From contig CAZQMB010000005.1 in NCBI GenBank assembly GCA_964594365.1, forward strand, positions 22,969 to 86,968: a stretch of DNA of 64,000 nucleotides, written 5' to 3'. The position numbers were made by a program, and so were the translations under genes. Positions 26,154 through 34,331 of the stretch are shown piece by piece (positions within the stretch are counted from its first letter, which is position 1; every line of letters starts with the position of its first letter). This stretch comes from CAIUSP01 sp964594365 (GTDB lineage: Bacteria > Actinomycetota > Thermoleophilia > Solirubrobacterales > 70-9). The notes beneath the pieces are model-generated. The model worked only from the letters and a program-made list of their open reading frames with translations, was not told the origin of the DNA and made no database searches.

Positions 26154-27065
26154 ATGGGAGTCAGCGCTCAGGCGACACCTCTTGCCGGCCCGTTGCCGGG
26201 TGGCAGCGAGGGGGCGAGCGTAGTGGTGGAACCGCTCGAGGCCGGAACCGCGACGATGCCCCCGGGCTTCGGCGAGAGGCAGGGGTCCAGGCTCACGGCC
26301 GCCAAGCGGGCTGCAGGAATCGGAGTACCGAAGGATCAGTGGGAGACGGTGCCGATCCCGGCGTTCTTGATCAGACACCCCACCGCCGGACTCGTGCTGG
26401 TGGACACCGGACTACACCCTTCGGCAGCATCGGACCCGAACCAGAGCCTCGGGAGGTTGATGGGCAGGTACTTCGATCTCGAGCGGGGAATGGACGTGCC
26501 GTCGCAGCTTCGCGCGCGGGGAGTCCAGCCTGAGCACGTGCGGGTCGTGGTGATGACCCACCTGCACCTCGACCACGCGTCGGCGATCTCCGAGTTCCCG
26601 AACGCGACCTTCGTGGTCAGCTCGGCCGAGTGGGAGGCGGCGACCGAGCCGAGGTTCCCGCAGATCCAGGGGTACGAACCGAGCCAGTACGACTTCGCCT
26701 TCGATTACCGGACCATCGACTTCGACCGTTCGGAGATGGTGGTCTCGTACGGACCGCTCGCGCGGACCTTCGACCTGTTCGGTGACGGTTCGATCCGGAT
26801 CGCCTTCACCCCCGGACATTCGCTCGGACACCAATCGGTCGTCTGCAGGCTGGCCCAACGCGACTTCGTCATAGCGGGCGACGCCGTCTTCAACTGGCGG
26901 CAGATGGAGGGACTCGCTGAGCCTTGGCGGGTGCCCGACCGACACTCGTGGGAGAGGAGTCTCTGGGAGATCCAGGAACTACGTCGCGAGTACCCGTACA
27001 CGGTGGTCGTGCCAGGACACGACGGAGGTTTCTGGAAGCAGCTGGAACCGCGCTACGCCGACTGA
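26154..27065 (+). CDS. Metallo-beta-lactamase fold hydrolase (lactonase-like)
   Basis: A zinc hydrolase of 303 residues. THLHLDHAS is the HxHxDH metal motif, GHSLGHQSV gives the next histidine, IAGDAVF the bridging aspartate and VPGHDGG the last histidine, so both metal sites are complete. The spacing and the N-terminal half resemble N-acyl-homoserine lactonases (AttM/AiiA branch) and related lactone hydrolases; the natural substrate is not known. Start chosen at 26154 from the TAGCCT promoter. Its last 13 bases overlap the end of the convergent acyltransferase gene. Confidence 0.88.
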   Translation: MGVSAQATPLAGPLPGGSEGASVVVEPLEAGTATMPPGFGERQGSRLTAAKRAAGIGVPKDQWETVPIPAFLIRHPTAGLVLVDTGLHPSAASDPNQSLGRLMGRYFDLERGMDVPSQLRARGVQPEHVRVVVMTHLHLDHASAISEFPNATFVVSSAEWEAATEPRFPQIQGYEPSQYDFAFDYRTIDFDRSEMVVSYGPLARTFDLFGDGSIRIAFTPGHSLGHQSVVCRLAQRDFVIAGDAVFNWRQMEGLAEPWRVPDRHSWERSLWEIQELRREYPYTVVVPGHDGGFWKQLEPRYAD

Positions 27066-27766
27066 GTGTCGAGCCCGGCGTAGAGCGCCTTGACCTGATC
27101 GAAGATCGCGTGGGCGACCTCGTCCTGCTGCTCGCGCGTCGAGTCGGCGACGGCCCCGAAGTGCATGGGCTCCCCGTACTCGACGGTGACCCTAGGGAAT
27201 TTCAGGCGAGTCCAGTTACGCGCTCCGGCTGAGCCATGGATCGCCACCGGGATTACCGGCGCCCCCGAATCGAGCGCGACCTTCCCCACCCCCCGCTTGG
27301 GCTCTCCGAGCTCACCCGACCTGGAGCGACCGCCCTCGCAGTAGATCAGCACCAATCCCCCCTTGCCGAGGATCGTCTTCGCAGTGATGAATGCCTCTTG
27401 GTCGTCGTATCCGCGGCGGACCGGGAAGACTCCACCGTGGGTGAAGATGAATGAGAGAGGTGGCTTGAACAGCTGTGACTTCGCCATGAACTGGATGTAG
27501 CGACGCAGACGCACGCCGGCGAAGAAATGGTCGAGTTGGCTGAAGTGGTTACAGGCGAGTATCACCGAGCCGTCGACCGGCACGTTTTCCATCCCGATCG
27601 ACCGGAGCCGATAGAAGAGGAGGGTCAGCGGGGTCATCAGGAACCGGACGAATGCGTATGTCGCGCCGTAACCCCGTGCCCTGCGAGCTCGGCGATGGTA
27701 GGGCTCGAAGTACTCGGCCGGTCGGGGGTCCTTGTAGACCTGTGGTTTGAGTTTGGCTTCGCTCAC
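27053..27766 (-). CDS. 1-acyl-glycerol-3-phosphate acyltransferase (PlsC family)
   Basis: Adds a second acyl chain to lysophosphatidate in phospholipid synthesis at the inner membrane. The 237-residue protein shows the four acyltransferase blocks: NHFSQLD (HX4D catalytic pair), FPVRRG, EGGRSRSGEL (EGTRS-type) and VIPVAIHG. One hydrophobic segment lies near residues 30-45. The GTG at 27766 overlaps the glycerol kinase stop (GTGA), which fixes the start and links glycerol phosphorylation with glycerolipid synthesis in one operon. Confidence 0.92.
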   Translation of the reverse strand: MSEAKLKPQVYKDPRPAEYFEPYHRRARRARGYGATYAFVRFLMTPLTLLFYRLRSIGMENVPVDGSVILACNHFSQLDHFFAGVRLRRYIQFMAKSQLFKPPLSFIFTHGGVFPVRRGYDDQEAFITAKTILGKGGLVLIYCEGGRSRSGELGEPKRGVGKVALDSGAPVIPVAIHGSAGARNWTRLKFPRVTVEYGEPMHFGAVADSTREQQDEVAHAIFDQVKALYAGLDTQSA

Positions 27767-29238
27767 TCTGGACTCTCCGAACCAGTATCGCCCGACCAAC
27801 CCCTGGAACGCTCTACCGCCTCGGCCCAGCGACCGAGCAGTCGCTGACTCTCCCCGGCGGACATCGAGGGCTCGAAGGTTGCCGCCGAACGCCAGAGCGA
27901 TCCGACCTGCTCGAGATCCCAGAGTCCTGTCTCGATCCCCGCGAGGTAGGCAGCGCCGAGCGCAGTCGTCTCGGCCACCTCCGAGACCACCACGGGCACG
28001 CCGAGCAGATCTGCCTGGAACTGCATCAGCCAGCGGTTGGCGACCGCACCTCCATCGGCTTTGAGCGACGGGAGAGCGCTGCCTGCAGCGCTCTCCTGCG
28101 CCCGCACTGCCTCGGTGACCTGATAGGCGATTCCCTCCAGAGCCGCACGGGCCAGATGCGCTCTGGTAGTCCCTCTGGTCAGACCCACGATCGTTCCCCT
28201 GGCCCGCGGATCCCAGTAGGGCGATCCCAGGCCCGTCAGGGCAGGGACGAAGTAGACGTCGTCGTTGCTGTCGAGTGACGCTGCGAGCGCCTCGGTCTCG
28301 GAGGCATCGGCGATCAGTCCGAGTCCGTCACGCAGCCACTGCACCGCGGCTCCGGTGACGAAGACCGACGCCTCGAGCGCGTAGGTGACCTCGTCACCGA
28401 TACCCCAGGCCACCGTCGAGAGCAGTCCCTCCTCCGGAGCCGGCGGAGCGTCTCCTGCGTTCAACAGCACGAAGCTGCCGGTGCCATAGGTGTTCTTGGC
28501 CTCGCCGCGGCGGTGACAGGCCTGTCCGAACAGTGCGGCCTGCTGATCGCCTGCGACACCCGAGACGGGGACCTCTCCCCCGAACTCTCCGGTAGTGCCG
28601 TAGCGGTGACTCGACGGGAGCGCCTCGGGCATCGACGCCGGGTCGATCCCGAGCAGGGAGCACAACTCCGGGTCCCAGCGCAGCGCCTCGATGTCGAAGA
28701 GCATCGTCCTGGATGCGTTCGAGTAATCGGTCGCGTGTCGACCGGTCAGTCTGAAGATCAGGTACGAGTCGATCGTTCCGAACACGGCCCGTCTGGCCTC
28801 TGGAACGTTTCCGAGCAGCCACTCGATCTTCGTCGCGGAGAAGTAGGGGTCGAGGACCAGTCCGGTCTTGGCCCTGACCATCTCCTCCACCCCGGCTTGG
28901 GCTCGCAACTCGTCACAGCGTCGGGCGGTCCTGCGGTCTTGCCAGACCAATGCCCTGTGGAGCGGCTCGCCGGTGGCAGGGTCCCAGGCGACCACCGTCT
29001 CGCGCTGGTTGGTGATCCCGATCGCCGAGAGATCGGCGCCGGTGATCCCGGCCGCGGTGAGAGCCTCTGCCCCGACCCGCCTGACCGTTTGCCAGATCTC
29101 CTCGGCATCGTGCTCGACCCACCCCGGTTGGGGGAAATGCTGCTCGAACTCGCTGTAGGCACGACCTGCCTCGTTCCCCTCCGGGTCGAAGACGATGCAG
29201 GTGGTTCCCGTAGTTCCCTGATCTATCGCGAGGATCAC
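27763..29238 (-). CDS. glpK: Glycerol kinase GlpK
   Basis: Phosphorylates glycerol to sn-glycerol 3-phosphate using ATP. The 491 residues show ILAIDQGTTGTTCIVFD (first phosphate loop), WQDRRT, SRTMLFDIEALRWD, AGDQQAALFGQ and TYGTGSFVLLN, and the C-terminal DGGAVAN segment, all of the FGGY family and specific for glycerol kinase. The reading frame stays open for 1.7 kb upstream, but homology starts at the GTG at 29238. TAGCCT lies on the minus strand at 29249-29254, 10 nt upstream. It is followed by the PlsC gene. Confidence 0.97.
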   Translation of the reverse strand: MILAIDQGTTGTTCIVFDPEGNEAGRAYSEFEQHFPQPGWVEHDAEEIWQTVRRVGAEALTAAGITGADLSAIGITNQRETVVAWDPATGEPLHRALVWQDRRTARRCDELRAQAGVEEMVRAKTGLVLDPYFSATKIEWLLGNVPEARRAVFGTIDSYLIFRLTGRHATDYSNASRTMLFDIEALRWDPELCSLLGIDPASMPEALPSSHRYGTTGEFGGEVPVSGVAGDQQAALFGQACHRRGEAKNTYGTGSFVLLNAGDAPPAPEEGLLSTVAWGIGDEVTYALEASVFVTGAAVQWLRDGLGLIADASETEALAASLDSNDDVYFVPALTGLGSPYWDPRARGTIVGLTRGTTRAHLARAALEGIAYQVTEAVRAQESAAGSALPSLKADGGAVANRWLMQFQADLLGVPVVVSEVAETTALGAAYLAGIETGLWDLEQVGSLWRSAATFEPSMSAGESQRLLGRWAEAVERSRGWSGDTGSESPE

Positions 29239-29371
29239 GGCACGACAGAGGCTATCCGCCGTGCCCTCGGGTTGCCTCCTGCGGGGTGGATATCCTGCCG
29301 GACTGTCGATTGAAGGCGGGTGGAGCGCAGCGACACCCGGGAGAAACCGAGCGATTTCCCGAGGAGGAGCA

Positions 29372-29584
29372 ATGGCTGAGGTCGAGGCACACATAACCGG
29401 GACGGTCTGGAAGATCGAGGTGAAGGTCGGCGACGAGGTGTCTGACGGCGACACGGTCGTGATCCTCGAGTCGATGAAGATGGAGATGCCTGTCGAATCG
29501 GAAGACGACGGCGTGGTCAAGGAGGTCCGCTGCGAAGAGGGGCAGTCGGTCTCCGAAGGCGACACGCTGATCGTCCTCGAGTAG
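29372..29584 (+). CDS. Stand-alone biotin carboxyl carrier (biotin/lipoyl attachment) protein
   Basis: A single biotinyl domain of 70 residues. ESMKMEMP contains the lysine that is biotinylated; the surrounding pattern (IVKVGDEV, GVVKEV, VSEGDTLIVLE) completes the flattened barrel. It has a strong ribosome site (GAGGAGGAG) close to the ATG. No biotin carboxylase or carboxyltransferase is adjacent; the nearest carboxyltransferase is at 15131. It may serve that enzyme or one outside the window. The crotonase gene starts 11 bases downstream and the biotin synthesis genes follow. TATCCT at 29289 could be its -10. Confidence 0.92.
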   Translation: MAEVEAHITGTVWKIEVKVGDEVSDGDTVVILESMKMEMPVESEDDGVVKEVRCEEGQSVSEGDTLIVLE

Positions 29585-29595
29585 GTGGCGGTCCG

Positions 29596-30405
29596 TTGAC
29601 CGCCGAGGAGCTCGCAGGGGGCAAGCTCCTGATCGACAGTCCGGTGGAGTCGGTGGTGAGACTCACCCTCAACCGGCCCGAGGCACGTAACGCCCTCGAT
29701 CACGACCTGCTCGACGCGATCACAGGGAAGCTCGGCGAGCTCGCGTCTGACGACCAGGTCAGGTGTCTGATCCTCACCGGCGCCGGTAAGGGCTTCTCGG
29801 CCGGGTACGACATCTCGGGAATACCCACCGACAACTTCGAGACCGACGCTGAGGCCCTCGTCGCCCACCCGTTCACCGCGGCGCTGGAGGCGATCGCCGA
29901 ATACCGGTGGCCGACGATCGCTGCCATCAATGGACATGCTCTCGGAGGCGGGCTCGAGCTCGCACTGACCTGCGACCTGCGCGTCTGCTCGACAGAGGCT
30001 CGCTTGGGGATGCCCCCGGCCAAGCTCGGCCTCGTCTACGGGCACACCGGCATCCAGAGGTTCGTCGATGCGATCGGCATCCCCGCGACCAAGGAACTCT
30101 TCCTCACCGGCCGCACGGTGGACGCAGAGTGGGCTGAACGCACCGGGCTGATCAACTACCTGGCTCCCGATGGGGAGGTCGCTGAGCTCGCGACCGAGGT
30201 GGCTGCGGAGATAGCCGGGAACGCCCCGCTCTCGGTCAGTGGGAACAAACAGGCGATCGAAATGCTGAACTCGTGGCCGAGGCTCACCCCCGAGCAGGTC
30301 GAGGAACTGATCGAACTGAGGAAGGCCTCCTTCGCCTCCGAAGACATGCGCGAGGGGGTAACCGCTTTCGCCGAGAAGCGCAAACCCGAGTGGAAGGGCC
30401 GCTGA
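29596..30405 (+). CDS. Crotonase-family protein next to the biotin carrier
   Basis: A 269-residue crotonase starting at TTG, 11 bases after the biotin carrier gene. GKGFSAGYDISG is the oxyanion loop and GHALGGGLELALTCD keeps the first hydratase glutamate. The second glutamate position reads proline in GMPPAKLG, so a standard enoyl-CoA hydratase mechanism is doubtful. The final residues (REGVTAFAEKRKPEWKGR) match almost exactly those of the crotonase at 16708, showing that the two are paralogues. The reaction could be hydration, isomerisation or a decarboxylase-type step on an acyl-CoA; I cannot decide. Confidence 0.86.
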   Translation: MTAEELAGGKLLIDSPVESVVRLTLNRPEARNALDHDLLDAITGKLGELASDDQVRCLILTGAGKGFSAGYDISGIPTDNFETDAEALVAHPFTAALEAIAEYRWPTIAAINGHALGGGLELALTCDLRVCSTEARLGMPPAKLGLVYGHTGIQRFVDAIGIPATKELFLTGRTVDAEWAERTGLINYLAPDGEVAELATEVAAEIAGNAPLSVSGNKQAIEMLNSWPRLTPEQVEELIELRKASFASEDMREGVTAFAEKRKPEWKGR

Positions 30406-30452
30406 GGCCTGGACCGAATCCGGGCCGCTCGAATTCGGTCCGGTCGCGGGCA

Positions 30453-30458
30453 TAGCCT
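30453..30458 (+). promoter_or_regulatory. -10 element (TAGCCT) for bioB
   Basis: TAGCCT is followed by 7 nt and the bioB GTG at 30466, with no ribosome site. bioB would be leaderless and transcribed separately from the crotonase. No obvious BirA or BioQ operator is visible at this point. Confidence 0.6.
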
Positions 30459-30465
30459 GCGCACC

Positions 30466-31674
30466 GTGCCTGACCCGACCGAACGCCCCGAGCCGCTGAT
30501 CAGCTTCGAGGAGGCACTCGCCCTCGGCGAGTTGACCGACCACGACGAGATCGGCGATCTGGTGGAGCGAGCCTGGGAGGTGAGGGTCGGGAATTTCGGA
30601 GACTCGACCGACATGTGTTCGCTGGTCAACGCCAAGTCGGGCGGTTGTGCAGAGGACTGTGGCTTCTGCGCCCAGTCGCGCTACGCGGAGGCCGACACGC
30701 CGATGCACGCCATGATGGAGCCCGAACAGATCCTCGAACACGCGAAAGCGGCCGAGGCCGCGGGAGCGCACCGGTTCTGCATGGTCACCCAGGGTCAAGG
30801 GTTGTCGCGTCGTGACTTCGAGAAGGTGCTCGAAGGCGCCAGATTGGTCGCCAGCGAGACCAATCTCAAGCGGTGCGCCTCGATCGGGCACATGTCCGCC
30901 GATCGCGCAAAGAAGTTGAAGGAGGCGGGTATCCAGCGGGTCCACCACAACGTCGAATCCGCGCGTTCGTACTACCCGGAGGTCTCGACGACGGTCCGCT
31001 ACGAGGGAAGGCTCCGCACGATCGATGCGGTGCGTGAGGCCGGACTCGAGAGCTGCGTCGGCGGCATCCTCAACCTCGGTGAGTCGCCGCGCCAGCGGGT
31101 CGAGATGGCCTTCGAGCTGTCCGAGATCAACCCGACCTCGGTGCCGATCAACCTGCTCAACCCCCGAGCCGGAACCAAGTTCGGCGATCGCGAACTGATG
31201 TCACCTTGGGAAGTGGTCAAGTGGGTCGCGATCTTCCGTCTGATCATTCCGGGGGCCCTGTTCAGGCTCTGCGGAGGCAGGGTCGAGAACCTCGGTGATC
31301 TGGCGCCGCTGGCAGTGAGGGCCGGTCTCAACGGCGTGATGATGGGGAACTTCCTGACCACCCTCGGGGTCGAACCGGCCGAGGACCGGGAGATGTTCGA
31401 GGCCAACGGTCTGAACGTCGCCCGTCAGCCGGACAACGGCTCGAATCCCCGCCCCGACAACCGGTCGGGCTGGCTCGAGGGAGAGACTCCCGAGGTCCGT
31501 ACGCCGATCTCCGACCTGATCGATGCCCAGCATGAGGCGCCGATGTGGGATCCCTCCACCCAGCTCAGGGTGATCAAGAAGAAGAAGGAAGACGTCCCCG
31601 AGTATCCAGAGCGCCCCTCCGATCGTGAGGAAGAGAATGCCGCGGTACCCCAGCCTGCCGGCTGGGGCGACTGA
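30466..31674 (+). CDS. bioB: Biotin synthase BioB
   Basis: Radical-SAM enzyme that inserts sulfur into dethiobiotin to form biotin. CAEDCGFCAQS holds the three cysteines of the [4Fe-4S] cluster; the [2Fe-2S] ligands are the cysteine in RFCMVTQGQG, those in LKRCASIGH and ESCVGGI, plus a downstream arginine. YYPEV and NLNPRAGT-like NLLNPRAGT segments are conserved. At 402 residues it is longer than E. coli BioB (346): the last 60 or so residues are a charged, proline-rich, Lys-run-containing tail unlike the core. It opens the biotin block bioB-bioF-(MBL-like)-bioD-bioA. Confidence 0.97.
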   Translation: MPDPTERPEPLISFEEALALGELTDHDEIGDLVERAWEVRVGNFGDSTDMCSLVNAKSGGCAEDCGFCAQSRYAEADTPMHAMMEPEQILEHAKAAEAAGAHRFCMVTQGQGLSRRDFEKVLEGARLVASETNLKRCASIGHMSADRAKKLKEAGIQRVHHNVESARSYYPEVSTTVRYEGRLRTIDAVREAGLESCVGGILNLGESPRQRVEMAFELSEINPTSVPINLLNPRAGTKFGDRELMSPWEVVKWVAIFRLIIPGALFRLCGGRVENLGDLAPLAVRAGLNGVMMGNFLTTLGVEPAEDREMFEANGLNVARQPDNGSNPRPDNRSGWLEGETPEVRTPISDLIDAQHEAPMWDPSTQLRVIKKKKEDVPEYPERPSDREEENAAVPQPAGWGD

Positions 31675-31699
31675 GCCGGACTCCATGCCGGGAGGCATC

Positions 31700-32926
31700 A
31701 TGGAGCCGACCCGGAGGCTTGCCGATCTCCGCCGAGCAGGGCTCTTGCGGCGCCTACGCAACGTGTCGACCTCGCAGGGGCCACGAGTGATGCTGGACGG
31801 CGAGGTCGTCCTCACCCTCTGTTCGAACAACTACCTCGGCCTGGCTGATCACCCGAAGGTCCGGAGGGCGGCCGCGAAGGCGGCCTCGAGCCAGGGAGCA
31901 GGCTCAGGGGCGTCGCGTCTGATCTCCGGCAACATGGACTGCCATCTGGACCTCGAGTCGGAACTCGCGGAGTTCTCGATGGTCGAAGCATCTCTGCTGT
32001 TCGGTTCCGGCTACCTGGCCAACACCGGAACGATCGCCGCGGTCGCAGGAATCGCGCCGGGCGGAGTGATCTTCTCCGACGAGTTGAACCACGCGAGCAT
32101 CATCGACGGCTGCCGGCTCGCCGATGCGGAGACCTTCGTCTATCGGCATGCAGACCTCGATCATCTCTCCTGGGGCCTGCGCAAGGCGGGCGACCGGGCG
32201 AGGCTGATCGTCACCGACGGCCTCTTCTCGATGGACGGGAACCTGGCACCGCTGCCCGGAATAGTCGACCTCGCCGAACGCCACGGTGTGCTGACCATGG
32301 TGGACGAGGCCCATTCGACCGGCTGCTTCGGCCCGGAGGGTCGCGGGACGGTAGTCGAGTCCGGCATGGCCGGGCGGGTGGACCTCGTGGTCGGAACACT
32401 CGGTAAGGCACTCGGTAGCTACGGGGCCTTCGTCGGCTGCTCCAACGAGATGCGTGAGCTGTTGATCAATCAGGCGAGGACCTTCGTCTTCTCGACCGCA
32501 CCGCCACCGCCCGCTGTCGCCGCTGCCTCGAAGGCGCTCGATCTCGTCCGCTCGAAGCCGGGTCGCCTCGATCGACTGCAGCGCAACGCGGAGCTGCTCC
32601 GGGACTCGCTCCGAGGGCTCGGCATCCCCACGGGCAACTCCACGACGCACATAATCCCGGTCACGGTGGGAGACCCTTCGATGGCCGCGGCTCTCAGCGA
32701 ACGCCTGCTGGCGGACGGGATCTACGCACAGGCGATTCGACCCCCCACGGTTCCCGACGGAACCTCCCGCCTCCGGATGAGCGTGATGTCCGAGCACGAG
32801 CCAGCGGATCTGCGAGCTGCCGCCAAGGCGGTTGCGCGATCGGCCGAGGATCTCGGAATCAACTTCAACCAACGGGCCCAACAGCCTGCCGGACTCGAAC
32901 GAGCGCCACTCACCCGAGCCGCCTGA
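31700..32926 (+). CDS. bioF: 8-amino-7-oxononanoate synthase BioF
   Basis: PLP enzyme condensing pimeloyl-CoA or pimeloyl-ACP with L-alanine in biotin synthesis. NNYLGLADHP is the entry motif of alpha-oxoamine synthases, SGNMDCHLDLE the substrate loop, and DEAHSTGCFGPEGRG carries the PLP aspartate; GTLGKALGSYGAF has the Schiff-base lysine. I prefer the ATG at 31700 (GGAGG just upstream) over 31685 and over the longer frame that overlaps bioB. Length is 408 residues with a slightly extended C-terminus. It might accept other acyl-CoAs (KBL family), but the bio context makes BioF the best call. Confidence 0.92.
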   Translation: MEPTRRLADLRRAGLLRRLRNVSTSQGPRVMLDGEVVLTLCSNNYLGLADHPKVRRAAAKAASSQGAGSGASRLISGNMDCHLDLESELAEFSMVEASLLFGSGYLANTGTIAAVAGIAPGGVIFSDELNHASIIDGCRLADAETFVYRHADLDHLSWGLRKAGDRARLIVTDGLFSMDGNLAPLPGIVDLAERHGVLTMVDEAHSTGCFGPEGRGTVVESGMAGRVDLVVGTLGKALGSYGAFVGCSNEMRELLINQARTFVFSTAPPPPAVAAASKALDLVRSKPGRLDRLQRNAELLRDSLRGLGIPTGNSTTHIIPVTVGDPSMAAALSERLLADGIYAQAIRPPTVPDGTSRLRMSVMSEHEPADLRAAAKAVARSAEDLGINFNQRAQQPAGLERAPLTRAA

Positions 32927-32953
32927 GGGCGCGAAACCTGTTCAATAGCGGAG

Positions 32954-33568
32954 ATGTCCGATCTCCCTATCCAGATCAGGCCAAGGCTTTGGCGCTGGGA
33001 GTGCTCGCACCCTGATTGGGTCGCAGGTGCAGAACCAGACAGCCCGGGGGACTTCCCCGAGATGGTCGGATCGGTCGCTTGCGCTACGGAGGAAGGCCTG
33101 CTTCTGATCGATCCGCTGATTACGGGAGATTGCGACCACCTCTGGAAGTGGATCGCAGATGAATCGGCCAAGCTTGGAGGAGTGACCTCGGTCCTGACCA
33201 CGATCAAATGGCACACCCGCAGCAGCGGGGATGTGATGGACCGCTTCGGCTGCGACGACCACATCCCCACAGGGGTTGTGCCGATCCCGATCGAGGGAGC
33301 AGACGAGACGATGCTCTTGCTCGAGGCTCACGGCGCACTCGTACCGGGAGACCGTCTGATCGGCGACGGCAAGGGAGGCCTCGAGGTTTGCCCGCCGAGT
33401 TGGGTCGAGGAATCGGTGCCCGGTGGCTTGGCCCCTGGAGTGCTCGAGGAACGTCTCGCTCCCCTTCTCGATCTGCCGGTCGAGAGAGTTCTCGTTTCTC
33501 ATGGCGAGCCCGTGCTCGTCGATGCGGCGAGCGCACTTGCCCAGGCGATCGGCGGGGCGAACAGTTGA
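32954..33568 (+). CDS. MBL-fold-like protein of unknown function inside the biotin operon
   Basis: A 204-residue protein resembling the metallo-beta-lactamase fold but with a broken metal site. The strand LLLIDPLI, the segment TTIKWHTRSSG where HxHxDH is expected, VPGDRLIG and the end VLVSHGEPV follow the MBL order. Of the usual first cluster only the first histidine is present; HTRSS replaces HxHxDH. Such HTRSS/HxRS-type proteins are common in actinobacteria and uncharacterised. Its stop overlaps the bioD start (TTGA), so it is translated together with bioD. A role in supplying or releasing the pimeloyl group is possible but unproven. Confidence 0.7.
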   Translation: MSDLPIQIRPRLWRWECSHPDWVAGAEPDSPGDFPEMVGSVACATEEGLLLIDPLITGDCDHLWKWIADESAKLGGVTSVLTTIKWHTRSSGDVMDRFGCDDHIPTGVVPIPIEGADETMLLLEAHGALVPGDRLIGDGKGGLEVCPPSWVEESVPGGLAPGVLEERLAPLLDLPVERVLVSHGEPVLVDAASALAQAIGGANS

Positions 33569-34248
33569 AAGGCGTCTTCGTAACCGGAACCGGAACCGAG
33601 GTCGGCAAGACCGTGGTCTCCGCGGTGATCGCGCGGATGGCTGCAGCGGAGGGCCGCTCCGTGAAGGTCTTCAAGCCGGCGCTGAGCGGGCTGGACGAAC
33701 TGGCGGACCTCCGCGGGCGCGAACCCGGTTGGGACGACGCCAAGCTGCTCGCGGACCACCAACTGCTGAGGCTCGCGAGTGGTTCGTCCCAGACCGACGA
33801 CGAAATCTCCCCGTACCGCTTCGGTCCGGCGGTCTCTCCTCACCTGGCCGCCGAGATGGCCGACGAATGGATCGAGGTCGAGATGATCGAGAGTCGCGCC
33901 ACCGAGGCGATGGCGGGGTGCGACACCTTCGTCTGCGAGGGGGTCGGCGGGTTCCTGGTGCCCCTGACTCCCGACTACCTCATCCGTGACTTCGCCGTGT
34001 TCCTGAACCTCCCCGTGGTCGTGGTCGCCAATCCGTGGCTGGGAACGATCAGCGACACACTGCTGACCATCGAAGCGATCCGCAACGCGGGGCTGCAGGT
34101 GGTCTCGGTGGTGATGACCCCTTGGCCGGATTCCGCCGGAGATCTGGAACGCTCGAATCGCGACACCATCTCCCGCCTCGGAGAGGTTCCGGTCAGGGAG
34201 CTTCCGCTGCTCGATCTGCGTCGCCCCGACGAGTGGCCCGGCGTCTGA
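33565..34248 (+). CDS. bioD: Dethiobiotin synthetase BioD
   Basis: ATP-dependent carboxylation and ring closure of 7,8-diaminopelargonate. FVTGTGTEVGKT is the P-loop with the BioD-specific GTDTxVGKT pattern. FKPALSGLDE corresponds to the KPVxSG substrate lysine segment. CEGVGGFLVPL is the EGAGG-type switch, and the end (DLERSNRDTI) contains the ENR/SNR-type loop. The TTG start at 33565 overlaps the previous stop (TTGA). Length 227 is normal. The usual KP-V-x-SG valine is alanine, a minor change. Confidence 0.93.
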   Translation: MKGVFVTGTGTEVGKTVVSAVIARMAAAEGRSVKVFKPALSGLDELADLRGREPGWDDAKLLADHQLLRLASGSSQTDDEISPYRFGPAVSPHLAAEMADEWIEVEMIESRATEAMAGCDTFVCEGVGGFLVPLTPDYLIRDFAVFLNLPVVVVANPWLGTISDTLLTIEAIRNAGLQVVSVVMTPWPDSAGDLERSNRDTISRLGEVPVRELPLLDLRRPDEWPGV

Positions 34249-34331
34249 CCGCCTGAGCGACCCCGGACGACGCGGTTCGCAGCGTCCACGCGTATTCCGG
34301 CCGAGGCGCAGCCTATTTTTCCCTCCTAATC

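Noticed and set aside
29239..30948. Minus-strand open frame continuing 1.7 kb upstream of glpK
   Set aside because: It is antisense to the biotin carrier, the crotonase and bioB, has no homology in its upstream part, and glycerol kinase clearly starts at the GTG at 29238. High GC keeps such frames open.
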